Positions 9,073-17,822 of a stretch of DNA of 64,000 nucleotides are shown here, piece after piece (positions within the stretch are counted from its first letter, which is position 1; every line of letters starts with the position of its first letter). A program made the translations under genes and the position numbers. The stretch is taken from NCBI RefSeq assembly GCF_002157205.1, contig NZ_CP021358.1, positions 2,046,001-2,110,000 of the forward strand. Direction: 5' to 3'. The notes under the pieces were generated by a model. It did no database searches. It was not told the origin of the DNA and worked only from the letters and a program-made list of their open reading frames with translations. Origin of the DNA: Kushneria marisflavi (GTDB lineage: Bacteria > Pseudomonadota > Gammaproteobacteria > Pseudomonadales > Halomonadaceae).

Positions 9073-10371
9073 ATGCATTACTGGCTCAACGAACTCTGGC
9101 GCCTGGCCTATCTGGCCGTATGTTTTACCATCCTTGGCATGCTGCTGGGCTATCCGGGCTGGGGGCTGGCTCTGGGACTGGGCATCCATCTCGCCTTTAC
9201 CCTGAGACATCTAAGGCGGCTCTACCGCTGGCTGGAAGCCCCGGTAGAACAGCGCCCGCCCGATGGCGAAGGGGTATGGGGGGATCTGTTCGACCGACTC
9301 TATCGCTATCAGAAGGGCCAGCAGCAGCTGCAAAACCGCCTGCGCTCGGTATTAAAGCGTGTTCAGGAGTCCGCCGAGTCGATGAGCGAGGGGGTGGTAA
9401 TGCTCGATTCGCGCGGCTGTCTGGACTGGTGGAACAGTACCGCCGAGCGGCTGGTCGGGCTGGATAAACATCAGGACCGCGGCCATCACCTGACCAACTA
9501 TCTGCGTGATCCTGACTTTATTCGCTACTTTCGCAAAATGGATTACAGCGAGCCGGTCACGATCAATGCCCCCACCAATGACGCCCGCACGCTGGCATGT
9601 CAGATCACCCGCTTTGGCGATGACGAACGTCTGTTGATCATTCGGGATGTGACCCGGCTGCAGCGTCTGGAACAAACTCGGCGCGACTTCGTGGCCAATG
9701 TCTCCCACGAGCTGCGCACGCCCCTGACGGTACTGACCGGCTACGTCGAAACCTGGCAGGACAACGATGATGCACTGCCCACCTCGTTCAAGCGCGGCCT
9801 GAATCGCATGCAGGAACAGACCGTACGCATGCAGCATCTGGTCGAGGATCTTCTGACCCTGTCACGGCTCGAGACCAGCGAGCGCCATCACAAAGAACGC
9901 TCCATTGACATGGTGGCGCTGTGTGAACAGATCGCCGAGGACGGGCAGGAACTCTCTGCCGGCAGCCACGAGATCACCTGCCGGCTGGAGGAGACCCGTC
10001 GGCTGTTCGGGGATGTCGAAGAGCTGCGAAGCGCCCTGTCCAATCTGATCTACAACGCGGTGCGCTACACCTCACCCGGCTGTCATATCACCATTGTCTA
10101 TCGTCGATGGGACAAGGATGGTGCCGTCGTCGAGGTCATTGATGACGGTGAAGGCATTTCTCCCGAGCATCTGCCGCGCCTGACCGAGCGGTTCTATCGG
10201 GTCGACAAGAGTCGCTCGGTGGCCAGTGGCGGCACCGGGCTGGGGCTGGCCATCGTCAAGCACGTGCTGCTGCGCCATGACGCCAGACTCGATATCGAGA
10301 GCCAACCCGGCGAAGGCGCCTGCTTTCGCTGTATCTTCCCTGCGCCTCGGCTGGAAAGGGCGCCTGACTGA
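9073..10371 (+). CDS. phoR: Phosphate-regulon sensor histidine kinase PhoR
   Basis: 432 residues. Two membrane helices at the N-terminus (about 8-47) with almost no periplasmic loop, as in PhoR, which senses phosphate through the Pst/PhoU complex instead of directly. Then a PAS domain (about 95-195), the HisKA dimerisation domain with catalytic His near 212 in FVANVSHELRTPLT, and a HATPase domain with the N box (LSNLIYNAVRYT), G1 (VIDDGEGIS) and G2 (GTGLGLAIVKH). Converges on amiD, which begins its stop only 22 bp away; a weak GCGCCTG/CAGGCGC hairpin overlaps the end. Confidence 0.96.
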   Translation: MHYWLNELWRLAYLAVCFTILGMLLGYPGWGLALGLGIHLAFTLRHLRRLYRWLEAPVEQRPPDGEGVWGDLFDRLYRYQKGQQQLQNRLRSVLKRVQESAESMSEGVVMLDSRGCLDWWNSTAERLVGLDKHQDRGHHLTNYLRDPDFIRYFRKMDYSEPVTINAPTNDARTLACQITRFGDDERLLIIRDVTRLQRLEQTRRDFVANVSHELRTPLTVLTGYVETWQDNDDALPTSFKRGLNRMQEQTVRMQHLVEDLLTLSRLETSERHHKERSIDMVALCEQIAEDGQELSAGSHEITCRLEETRRLFGDVEELRSALSNLIYNAVRYTSPGCHITIVYRRWDKDGAVVEVIDDGEGISPEHLPRLTERFYRVDKSRSVASGGTGLGLAIVKHVLLRHDARLDIESQPGEGACFRCIFPAPRLERAPD

Positions 10372-10393
10372 TTCCAGGCGCTGCCCTCATGCG

Positions 10394-11365
10394 CTACTGA
10401 CGCACGGCACGAACATCGGCCAGACCGTGGTAGCGCTCCAGCAACGCCAGCAGGATGGCCTGACTTTCCACATCGATATTGCCGCGGGTATCGGCCGGTC
10501 GAAAGTGCATCTGAAAGGCTGACAGCGCCTTGCGGGTCGGCTCATCGAACGTGCCGGTGACGCTCACCGGATAGCCCCAGAGCCCCAGCGCCCGCTGCAG
10601 CTGCGCCGTGGTCAACGGTGAAGCGCTCAGCTCGCGCTGATAGCGGGTCACGACATGACGTTCGGGCCAGGCACCGACACCGGCCTCGTAAAGGCGCTGC
10701 CAGGGAAAGAACGGGCCCGGGTCCACCTTGCGTCCGGGCGCAATATCACTGTGGCCCAGCACGTTTTCCGGCGCGATCTGGTAGCGGTCGACAATGTCAC
10801 GGGCCAATGCGGTCACCAGCTCGATCTGGGCCCGGCTGTAAGGGTCCCAGACCATGCCGTCGGGCGAGGGGTAGTGGCCGCGATTGACGATCTCGATGCC
10901 GATCGACGTATCGTTGAGATTGACGCGATCCGCCCAGCTGCTCACCCCGGCATGCCACGCCCTTTTATTCTCGTCGACCAGCTGCATGACCACCGGCTGA
11001 TGCTGATACTCGCCCGGGGTCGCCGTTACCAGATAGTGGGCGCTGACGTTGCCCCCGGTCAGCGCCCTGAAGGCCGCCGCGTCATCGCCGCCGGTGTAGT
11101 GGAGCACCAGAAAGCGAATGCGCTGATTCTGTCCGCGTGACGACACCGAATGATCGACCCGATAACCGCTACGACGCTCGAGCGCCGCCCCCTGGGCCGG
11201 CGTGTAGCGCCGGGGTGGGGTTGTATCGTCAATGACCGGCACATTGCTGAAAATGCGGTCAATGGCATCGGTATCGACCACGGGCGTTGGGGAAGGAGTT
11301 GGCGTGCTGGCGCAACCGGCCAGCACCATGGCCAGTGCCAGACCGACGAGCAGGGATTTTGACAT
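10394..11365 (-). CDS. amiD: Lipoprotein N-acetylmuramoyl-L-alanine amidase AmiD
   Basis: 323 residues. A lipobox at the N-terminus (MSKSLLVGLALAMVLAGC, Cys18) makes it an outer- or inner-membrane lipoprotein. The amidase_2 domain (about 70-230) carries the three zinc ligands: His in FLVLHYTGG, His in VLGHSDIAPG and Asp in RKVDPG. The C-terminal 75 residues form a peptidoglycan-binding fold (TTAQLQRALGLWGYPVSVTG, FDEPTRKALSAFQ). It cleaves the amide between MurNAc and the stem peptide in recycling or remodelling. The lipobox separates it from cytoplasmic AmpD. Confidence 0.9.
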   Translation of the reverse strand: MSKSLLVGLALAMVLAGCASTPTPSPTPVVDTDAIDRIFSNVPVIDDTTPPRRYTPAQGAALERRSGYRVDHSVSSRGQNQRIRFLVLHYTGGDDAAAFRALTGGNVSAHYLVTATPGEYQHQPVVMQLVDENKRAWHAGVSSWADRVNLNDTSIGIEIVNRGHYPSPDGMVWDPYSRAQIELVTALARDIVDRYQIAPENVLGHSDIAPGRKVDPGPFFPWQRLYEAGVGAWPERHVVTRYQRELSASPLTTAQLQRALGLWGYPVSVTGTFDEPTRKALSAFQMHFRPADTRGNIDVESQAILLALLERYHGLADVRAVRQ

Positions 11366-11529
11366 GTTGTGTTCCGTCAGGACGGTGAATCCGGGGCTTC
11401 AAAACGCCATATGACACGAGTCACTGTGCAGGCCCTGACGGGCATCTCATGCGACATGTCACATCATGTTACGACGACAGGGTCGCATCATAGCAGTGTT
11501 GCTCACGCCTGCCTGCATCGAGACAGGGT

Positions 11530-12258
11530 CTATTGCGGCGCCGGCAGGGCCATGTAATGACGCCGCCACATCATGACGCCCGCGGCCACCGCGGCCGGCA
11601 TGACCAGCAGATTGACGATGGGAATCCAGATCAGGGCGGAGACCACGCCGCCAAAGGTCAGCGTCGGCCACCAGCGCGCGCTCAGGCGCTTTTTCATGTC
11701 GGGAAAGCTCACCCCGTTGTTGTCCATGGGGTAGTCCAGATACTGAATCGACATGCTCCAGATCGAAAACAGCGCCCAGCACAGCGGTGCCGCCAGATGC
11801 AGTACGGGCACAAACCCGATTAACAGCAGCAGCAGTACGCGGGGGGCCATCCAGGCCAGCTTTTGCAGCTCGCGCTTTAAGCTGTCGATGGCCTGACGCC
11901 AGAGGGAGCGGTCATCGATGCTTTCCTGCTGCCCGGACAGGCGCTTTTCGACGTTCTCGGCCAGAAACCCGTAAAAGGGCGAGGCGATCAGGTTGGCCAC
12001 GACCGTAAAGGTAAAGGCCAGCACGATGATCAGACACAGCACGACCAGCGGCCAGATCAACCATTCAAGCCACTCGAGCCAGCCCGGGACGCTGGCCATC
12101 CAGTAGTTGACCCAGCCGGAGAAGCGCTGGATCACAAACGTGAACAGCGCGGCATAAATGGCCAGATTGGCCAGCAGCGGAATCACGACATAACGTCGAA
12201 GCCCGGGCGAGAGCACCATGGAAAACCCGCGCCCCAGCGCAGAGACGGCATACACCAT
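11530..12258 (-). CDS. cysZ: Sulfate transporter CysZ
   Basis: 242 residues, an inner-membrane protein of the CysZ/EI24 family with about four to six hydrophobic segments. Family landmarks: NLIASPFYGFLAENVEKRLSG, the following amphipathic helix SLKRELQKLAWMAPRVLLLL, and the YLDYPMDNNG segment. CysZ takes up sulfate for cysteine synthesis in E. coli; here there is no other cys gene nearby. ATG at 12258 is the only good start. It stands between phoU and amiD on the same strand with gaps of 99 and 164 bp, so may have its own promoter. Confidence 0.88.
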   Translation of the reverse strand: MVYAVSALGRGFSMVLSPGLRRYVVIPLLANLAIYAALFTFVIQRFSGWVNYWMASVPGWLEWLEWLIWPLVVLCLIIVLAFTFTVVANLIASPFYGFLAENVEKRLSGQQESIDDRSLWRQAIDSLKRELQKLAWMAPRVLLLLLIGFVPVLHLAAPLCWALFSIWSMSIQYLDYPMDNNGVSFPDMKKRLSARWWPTLTFGGVVSALIWIPIVNLLVMPAAVAAGVMMWRRHYMALPAPQ

Positions 12259-12357
12259 TGAAGGATTATCCAGTCATCAAAGAGGGTGGGCAGGCAGATT
12301 ATCATACCCACCGGCCCTCGCAGAGAGGACCGGTGATCGGCAGGGAAAAGGGGGGAT

Positions 12358-13083
12358 TCAGATACCGGAAGGGCTGTCGGGCGAGGGTTGGGCGCTGTTT
12401 GAATGGCGAATGTCATCGCCCTCGACCAGATAGATCACCGATTCGGCCAGATTGTCGGCATGATCGCCGATACGCTCCAGCGAGCGCAGAATCCACATGA
12501 CGTTGAGCACCGAGCTGATCGAGCGCGGGTCCTCCATCATGAAGGTGACCAGCGACCGCATGGCGGTCTGGTAGTCCTGATCGACGATCTCGTCCTCGCC
12601 CAGCACTTCACGGGCCATGGGCACGTCCATGCGGGCAAAGGCGGTCAGGGCCTGACGCACCATGTCGCGCACGCGGGTACTGATATGGCGAATTTCGGTA
12701 AAGCCGCGGCTGGTCAGTCCTTCCTCGATCAGACTCAGGGCATGACGGGCGATCTTGTTGGCTTCATCGCCCATGCGCTCCAGATCAGAAGTTGCGCGCG
12801 TCACCGCCAGCACCAGCCGCAGATCGGAGGCCGTGGGCTGACGGCGGGCGAGAATATGAGCGCACTCGTCATCGATGTCGAGCTGGAAGTTGTTGACCTC
12901 ACGGTCGTTGTCACGCACCCGCTCGGCCGCCTCGAAATTGCCTTCCAGCAGCGCGGCGATAACCTCGTTGATCTGACGCTCTACCAGCCCCCCCATCGCC
13001 AGCAGCTGGGTCTTCAGTGACTCCAGCTCCTGATTGAACTGACGTGAAATATGCTGGCTGTGAGGGTCGTTGGTAATGTCCAT
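12358..13083 (-). CDS. phoU: Phosphate-signalling protein PhoU
   Basis: 241 residues in two three-helix PhoU repeats. Each repeat has the metal-binding motif: DLERMGDEANKIARHA near residue 92 and SLERIGDHADNLAES near 195. PhoU links the Pst phosphate transporter to PhoR and damps PhoB activation when phosphate is plentiful. ATG at 13083 follows CGGAGTCATC. In many bacteria phoU closes the pst operon; here it is alone, 2 kb from phoBR and on the other strand, but it has its own Pho box 70 bp upstream (separate entry). Confidence 0.95.
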   Translation of the reverse strand: MDITNDPHSQHISRQFNQELESLKTQLLAMGGLVERQINEVIAALLEGNFEAAERVRDNDREVNNFQLDIDDECAHILARRQPTASDLRLVLAVTRATSDLERMGDEANKIARHALSLIEEGLTSRGFTEIRHISTRVRDMVRQALTAFARMDVPMAREVLGEDEIVDQDYQTAMRSLVTFMMEDPRSISSVLNVMWILRSLERIGDHADNLAESVIYLVEGDDIRHSNSAQPSPDSPSGI

Positions 13084-13152
13084 GATGACTCCGTGCACGG
13101 ATCAGGGGCGCTGCCTGGCAGCGCCATGTTGTCGCCAGCATCGCGCAGTGTC

Positions 13153-13170
13153 ATGACAATTTAATGACAG
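13153..13170 (-). promoter_or_regulatory. Pho box upstream of phoU
   Basis: Read on the minus strand the site is CTGTCATTAAATTGTCAT, 16 of 18 matches to CTGTCATAWAWCTGTCAY. It is correctly oriented for phoU and centred about 78 bp before its start codon, so phoU is probably a PhoB target in its own right. Confidence 0.85.
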
Positions 13171-13197
13171 ACCCGACTGCCTGATGTACTGGCGCCT

Positions 13198-15396
13198 TCA
13201 GCCCAGCGGTACCAGCCTGGCAAAGCCCAGTACCAGCCACTTGTCGCCGTCTTCCTCGAAGCTGACCTGGACCCGCGCACGCTGACCCTGACCTTCGGCA
13301 TTGATCACCACCCCTTCACCAAAGACCGGATGGCTGACCCGCTGCCCCAGGGACAGGCTCGGCAGCTCCTCGCCACCATCGACCTGCTCCTGGCGCACGC
13401 TGGAGGCCTTCGAGGTGACCGGGCGCGAGATCTGTCCGCGCAGGCGAACCTCCTCGACCAGATTTTCCGGCAGCTCACGCAGAAAGCGCGACGGGCGCTG
13501 GAAGGTCTCCTTGCCGTGCAGACGCCGCGACTCGGCGTGGGTCAGATAGAGCTTTTCCATCGCCCGCGTGACCCCGACATAGCAGAGCCTGCGCTCCTCC
13601 TCGAGACGGCCGGGTTCTTCCAGCGACATCTTGTGCGGAAAAAGGCCCTCTTCCATGCCGGCCACGAACACCACCGGAAACTCGAGGCCCTTGGCCGAGT
13701 GCAGGGTCATCATCTGCACCGCATCCTCGAATTCATCGGCTTCATGCTCACCGGAGTTGAGTGCGGCTTCTGCCAGGAAGGTGCCGAGCGTGTCGCCCTC
13801 ACGATCGCTCATCGGATCAAAGGGGTTGCTCTGGGTAGCGGACTTCGCCGCGCTGACCAGCTCTTCCAGGTTCTCGACCCGCGCCTGACCCTTTTCACCC
13901 TTCTCGGCGCGGTGATGTTCGATCAGGCCGGTCTGGCTGATGACGTGATCGATCATTTCGTGCAGGGCCAGGCCCGCGGTGTCGTTATCGAGCTGATCGA
14001 TCAGATTGCTGAAGGTGGTCACGCTCGAGGCGGCGCGTCCCTTCAAAAGCCCCTTTGATGGCGCATCGTTGAGGGCCTGCCATAGCGAGACGCCCTCGTC
14101 GCGAGCATAGGCGCGCAGCAGCTCGACGCTGCGCGTGCCGATGCCGCGCGCCGGCACGTTGATCACGCGCTCAAGCGAGGCATCATCGTCACGCGACACC
14201 ATCAGGCGCAGATAGGCCAGCGCGTTCTTGATCTCGAGACGCTCGTAAAAGCGCTGACCGCCGTAGATGCGATAGGGCACCTTCTGGCGAATCAGCGCCT
14301 CCTCCAGCACCCGCGACTGAGCGTTGGAGCGGTACAGGATAGCGATATCACGACGGGCACGATCCTTCTCGCGTACCTGAGCGGCAATGGTATCGACAAT
14401 GAAGCGCGCCTCGTCCAGGTCGTTGAAGCCGCCGTACAGGGAGATGCGCTCGCCTTCGGTGACGTCGGTCCAGAGCTCCTTGCCCATGCGCCCGGCATTG
14501 TTGCGAATCAATGCGTTGGCCGCCTCAAGGATGGCGCTGGTCGAGCGGTAGTTGCGCTCAAGGCGGACCAGGCGGGTATCGTGAAACTCATCGCGAAAGC
14601 GCGCCAGGTTCTCGACCTTCGCGCCACGCCAGCCATAGATCGACTGGTCATCGTCGCCGACCGCCGTCAGACAGGCACGATCACCGGCCAGCAGCTTGAG
14701 CCAGGCGTACTGCAACGTGTTGGTGTCCTGAAACTCGTCGACCAGCAGGTGCTGAAACCGCTCGCGGTAGTGCTGCAGAAGGCGCGCGTTATCGCGCAAA
14801 AGCTCCAGCGAACGCAGCAGCAGCTCGCCGAAATCGACCAGTCCGCCACGTTCACAGGCGAGATGGTAGAGCTCGTAGAGATCGACCATCTGCTGCATGT
14901 AGGCATCACCATGGGCGTCAATGTCGCCCGGGCGCAGGCCTTCTTCCTTGCAGCCGCCAATGAAGTACTGCACCTGTTTGGGCGGATAGCGCTCGTCATC
15001 AATGTTGTGATCGCGCAGCAGCCGCTTGACCAGCCGCAGCTGATCATCACTGTCGATGATTTGGAAATGCTCGGGCAGGCCGGCATCCTGCCAGTGGGTG
15101 CGCAAAAGTCGATGGGCAATCGAGTGAAAGGTGCCGACCCACATGCCGCGCGGCGAGACCTTCAAGAGCGTCTCCAGCCGCGATCGCATCTCGCGGGCGG
15201 CCTTGTTGGTGAAGGTCACGGCCAGTATCGACCAGGGCGACAGGCCATCGACCTCCATCAGCCAGGCAATGCGATGCACCAGCACCCGGGTCTTGCCGGA
15301 ACCGGCGCCGGCCAGCACCAGCATGTTGCCCTGAGGGGCGCCGACCGCGTCGCGCTGATCGGAGTTGAGCGAATCGAGTAGCGCAGAGGCGTCCAT
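13198..15396 (-). CDS. uvrD: DNA helicase II UvrD
   Basis: 732 residues, a superfamily 1A 3'-5' helicase for nucleotide excision and mismatch repair. Starts MDASALLDSLNSDQRDAVGA as UvrD does. Motif I is GAGSGKT (about 30-36, K35), Ia TFTNKAAREM, II LLVDEFQDTN (about 218), III VGDDDQSIYGWRGA, IV RNYRST, V MTLHSAKGLEFP and VI YVGVTRAMEKL. The C-terminus contains the Tudor-like segment (SHPVFGEGVVINAEGQG) seen in UvrD/PcrA. No LexA-like operator is recognisable upstream. Confidence 0.96.
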   Translation of the reverse strand: MDASALLDSLNSDQRDAVGAPQGNMLVLAGAGSGKTRVLVHRIAWLMEVDGLSPWSILAVTFTNKAAREMRSRLETLLKVSPRGMWVGTFHSIAHRLLRTHWQDAGLPEHFQIIDSDDQLRLVKRLLRDHNIDDERYPPKQVQYFIGGCKEEGLRPGDIDAHGDAYMQQMVDLYELYHLACERGGLVDFGELLLRSLELLRDNARLLQHYRERFQHLLVDEFQDTNTLQYAWLKLLAGDRACLTAVGDDDQSIYGWRGAKVENLARFRDEFHDTRLVRLERNYRSTSAILEAANALIRNNAGRMGKELWTDVTEGERISLYGGFNDLDEARFIVDTIAAQVREKDRARRDIAILYRSNAQSRVLEEALIRQKVPYRIYGGQRFYERLEIKNALAYLRLMVSRDDDASLERVINVPARGIGTRSVELLRAYARDEGVSLWQALNDAPSKGLLKGRAASSVTTFSNLIDQLDNDTAGLALHEMIDHVISQTGLIEHHRAEKGEKGQARVENLEELVSAAKSATQSNPFDPMSDREGDTLGTFLAEAALNSGEHEADEFEDAVQMMTLHSAKGLEFPVVFVAGMEEGLFPHKMSLEEPGRLEEERRLCYVGVTRAMEKLYLTHAESRRLHGKETFQRPSRFLRELPENLVEEVRLRGQISRPVTSKASSVRQEQVDGGEELPSLSLGQRVSHPVFGEGVVINAEGQGQRARVQVSFEEDGDKWLVLGFARLVPLG

Positions 15397-15510
15397 GAAA
15401 TCAGATACCCTGGAAATCGGCCGGAAGGGGCCTGAGAGAAGAGATCAAAAAGAAGTCTCTACCCTAGCATATCCGGCGCTGCCGGTCCCTCTCCCTGCCT
15501 TGCCCGGCGC

Positions 15511-16422
15511 CTATTGATCGTCGGATTTGCCGCGGGTGCGGGCGCTTTCCTGACGGGCCCGGTCGAAAGGGTCGGGGCGGGCCGTGCGCAGCGGATCAAG
15601 GCTGCGCTTGACCGCTACCAGATGCTCGGCCAATTGCGGGCCGCGTGTCTTGGCCACGCCCACGGCGAGAATATCGATCACCACCAGATGCGCGATGCGC
15701 GAACTCATGGGGCGATAGACCTCGCTGTCCTCGAACACATCGATATAGAGCCCGAGCGTGCACTTTTCGGCCAGCGGTGAATCCGCCGGACACAGTCCAA
15801 TGACCGTGGCGCCGTGAGACAGGGCAATGTCGACGCTCGAAAGCAGCGAGCTGGAACGCCCGGTCTGGGAAATGGCCACCACCACATCATGCTCGCCGAG
15901 AGTGACCGCCGACATGTGCTGCATGTGTGGATCGGAATAGGCCGCCGTCGAGATGCGAAGGCGAAAGAACTTGTGCTGGGCATCGATGGCCACTGCCCCG
16001 GAGGCACCGTAACCGTAGAACTCGACCCGGCTGGCATCCGACAGCGCGTTGATCGCGCGGGTCATGCTGGTGGCGTCGATTCGGTCACGTACGCCCAGAA
16101 GCGTTCCCACGGTGGAATCAAAGATTCCGCGGGAGAACTCGGCGACGCTGTCGGTTTCATTCATCGAAAACTCGGAGAACTGCTCACCGGTCGCCAGTGT
16201 CTGCGCCAGTTTGAGCTTGAAGTCCTGATACCCCGTGCAATCGATGGCACGACAGAATCGGATGACCGTAGGCTCGCTGACGCCTACCCGGCCAGCCAGC
16301 GCGGCCAGTGGCAGATGAATGACTTCATCGGCATTGCGCAGTACAAAACGGGCCACTTTCTGCTCGGAGCGGCGAAAGGCCGGAAGCCGGGCGCGAAGGT
16401 CATCAAAAAGCGTGACACTCAA
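15511..16422 (-). CDS. hexR: RpiR-family regulator HexR
   Basis: 303 residues: RpiR-type helix-turn-helix (about 1-77, with RVGVSEPTVIRFCRAIDCTG) and a SIS sugar-phosphate-binding domain (about 125-260, with FYGYGASGAVAIDAQHKFFR and VVVAISQTGRSSSLLSSV). HexR represses Entner-Doudoroff and related central-carbon genes and is released by 2-keto-3-deoxy-6-phosphogluconate in pseudomonads. No zwf, pgl or edd gene is adjacent here, so its targets are elsewhere. The C-terminal 30 residues are polar and likely disordered. A degenerate Pho-box-like sequence sits about 44 bp upstream. Confidence 0.88.
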   Translation of the reverse strand: MSVTLFDDLRARLPAFRRSEQKVARFVLRNADEVIHLPLAALAGRVGVSEPTVIRFCRAIDCTGYQDFKLKLAQTLATGEQFSEFSMNETDSVAEFSRGIFDSTVGTLLGVRDRIDATSMTRAINALSDASRVEFYGYGASGAVAIDAQHKFFRLRISTAAYSDPHMQHMSAVTLGEHDVVVAISQTGRSSSLLSSVDIALSHGATVIGLCPADSPLAEKCTLGLYIDVFEDSEVYRPMSSRIAHLVVIDILAVGVAKTRGPQLAEHLVAVKRSLDPLRTARPDPFDRARQESARTRGKSDDQ

Positions 16423-16598
16423 GGTGCATCCTCTGTGCTGGTTGACGCACGCCCTTTGTTGCGGTACGTCATAAAATTGTCAACAGCACTATCATACGCT
16501 GAGTGCGAGCACTGATCGACGCTGACTATCACGTTCATGGTCACGTCGACACAGTGTCATGTCCCGGATCCATTTCAATGTCGAAGGGTGCATCGTTC

Positions 16599-16817
16599 AT
16601 GCAAAAACAGACTGCTGATCAATCCAGACTCAATGCCGTTCGCAACGAAATTCTCGATATCGCCCTGCATATTGATGCGAAGGAAAACGAGAAACGCCGA
16701 CAGCGCGCCGCCGAGCGTGCCCTGAAGGCCCGTCGGGGTATCGAGGATCACTTCGAATCACGACGGCTGGCCACGCAACTCAGCGAGGAGGATGAACGAC
16801 GGCATCACTTCGGCTAG
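16599..16817 (+). CDS. Small charged protein, PA3496-like
   Basis: 72 residues, very rich in Arg, Glu and Lys, predicted soluble and helical. The core KARRGIEDHFESRRLATQLS resembles the conserved 'R-R-IED--E-RRL---L' pattern of the small PA3496-type proteins of gammaproteobacteria, which have no established function. I chose ATG 16599, preceded at 10 bp by GAAGGG; ATG 16578 is possible. Divergent from hexR, with a 176-bp shared upstream region. Family assignment is from pattern memory only. Confidence 0.55.
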   Translation: MQKQTADQSRLNAVRNEILDIALHIDAKENEKRRQRAAERALKARRGIEDHFESRRLATQLSEEDERRHHFG

Positions 16818-16892
16818 CCGACACCGCACACCTGTGCGTGAAACGACCGCGACCGGCAGGGCCGGCCACGATCGCAAGCGGTAGAAGGGTGG

Positions 16893-17822
16893 CTACGGGC
16901 TGGTCGAGCGTGTCGCAGCCGGGCTCAATACCAGCTCGACCCGACGGTTCTGGGCGCGGCCTGCTTCGGTATTGTTGCCGGCCAGCGGCCGGGTTGGCCC
17001 ATAGCCGATCGCCCGCAGCTGCGAGGCGCTGACACCGCCCCGGCTCAGGTAGCGCAGCACGGCCGTGGCGCGCCCAACGGAGAGCTCCCAGTTTGACGGG
17101 AATCGCTCCGTCGAGATGGTCCGACTGTCCGTGTGACCTTCCACCGAAATTTCACCGTCGAAATCCCTGAGCGCCGGCAGCAGACGATCCAGCAGTACGC
17201 TGCCCTGGCCGCTGATGTCGACATCGGCACTGGGGAAGAGCAGTCGGTCTTCGATCCGCAGGATGGTGCGCTCGCGCTCGCGGGTGACCTGAACCCCTTC
17301 AATACCGGCCAGTCGTCGATCCATGGCCATGACCTCGTTTGAAGGCGCTGGCATCTCATCCATTGGCGTCATCCGTTCCATCAGCGGAATCATGACCGCC
17401 AGCGCCGCCTGAACGTCCACGCGTGCCGGTGCCCGGGGATGTGGCGGCTCTACCGTTGTGGTCGCCGGCAGCATCTGCCAGGGCGTGGGCGCCGAAGGAG
17501 AAGCCGTAAGCCAGGGCAGCACGCCGGTGGCATTCACCGGCACGTTTTGTACTGGTGACAGTTGCTGCGTGGCGGCAAGCGTCAGCGGCGAGACCATCAC
17601 TGTCGCGGCGGGCCTGGTCGCCATGGTAGAGGACGACAGGTCCTCCTGTGGGACCACGCTACGCATGGCCAGCAGCAGCACGAATAGCACCAGCAGCAGG
17701 GTCAAAAGATCCAGATAGCTGAGCATCCAGCCATCGCTTTCATCGCTGCGATCGGCCGTCAGCACAAGCTCACGGGCGGCCTGGCGGGCCTGACCGGAGG
17801 AGCTCGACGATCGGTGATCCAT
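16893..17822 (-). CDS. motB: MotB-like stator protein with OmpA domain
   Basis: 309 residues: one membrane helix (about 35-55, WMLSYLDLLTLLLVLFVLLL) with the proton-channel aspartate (D39 by position in YLDLLT, equivalent to Asp32 of E. coli MotB), a long Pro/Thr/Ala-rich linker of about 110 residues (60-170), and a C-terminal OmpA-type peptidoglycan-binding domain (about 195-300, with ISVEGHTDSRTI and NRRVELVL). Start taken as the ATG that overlaps the motA stop (TGATG); a GTG one codon earlier is possible. With MotA it would form an ion-driven stator. No flagellar gene is nearby, so flagellar use is not shown. Confidence 0.82.
   Translation of the reverse strand: MDHRSSSSSGQARQAARELVLTADRSDESDGWMLSYLDLLTLLLVLFVLLLAMRSVVPQEDLSSSTMATRPAATVMVSPLTLAATQQLSPVQNVPVNATGVLPWLTASPSAPTPWQMLPATTTVEPPHPRAPARVDVQAALAVMIPLMERMTPMDEMPAPSNEVMAMDRRLAGIEGVQVTRERERTILRIEDRLLFPSADVDISGQGSVLLDRLLPALRDFDGEISVEGHTDSRTISTERFPSNWELSVGRATAVLRYLSRGGVSASQLRAIGYGPTRPLAGNNTEAGRAQNRRVELVLSPAATRSTSP

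Noticed and set aside
10360..10381. Hairpin GCGCCTG/CAGGCGC at the phoR-amiD junction as a terminator
   Set aside because: The stem is short and no T tract follows on either strand.
12309..12335. CACCGG...CCGGTG stem after phoU as a terminator
   Set aside because: It has a mismatch in the stem and lacks a T tract on the minus strand.
15397..15510. LexA operator before uvrD
   Set aside because: No CTGT-N8-ACAG type palindrome is seen in the gap.
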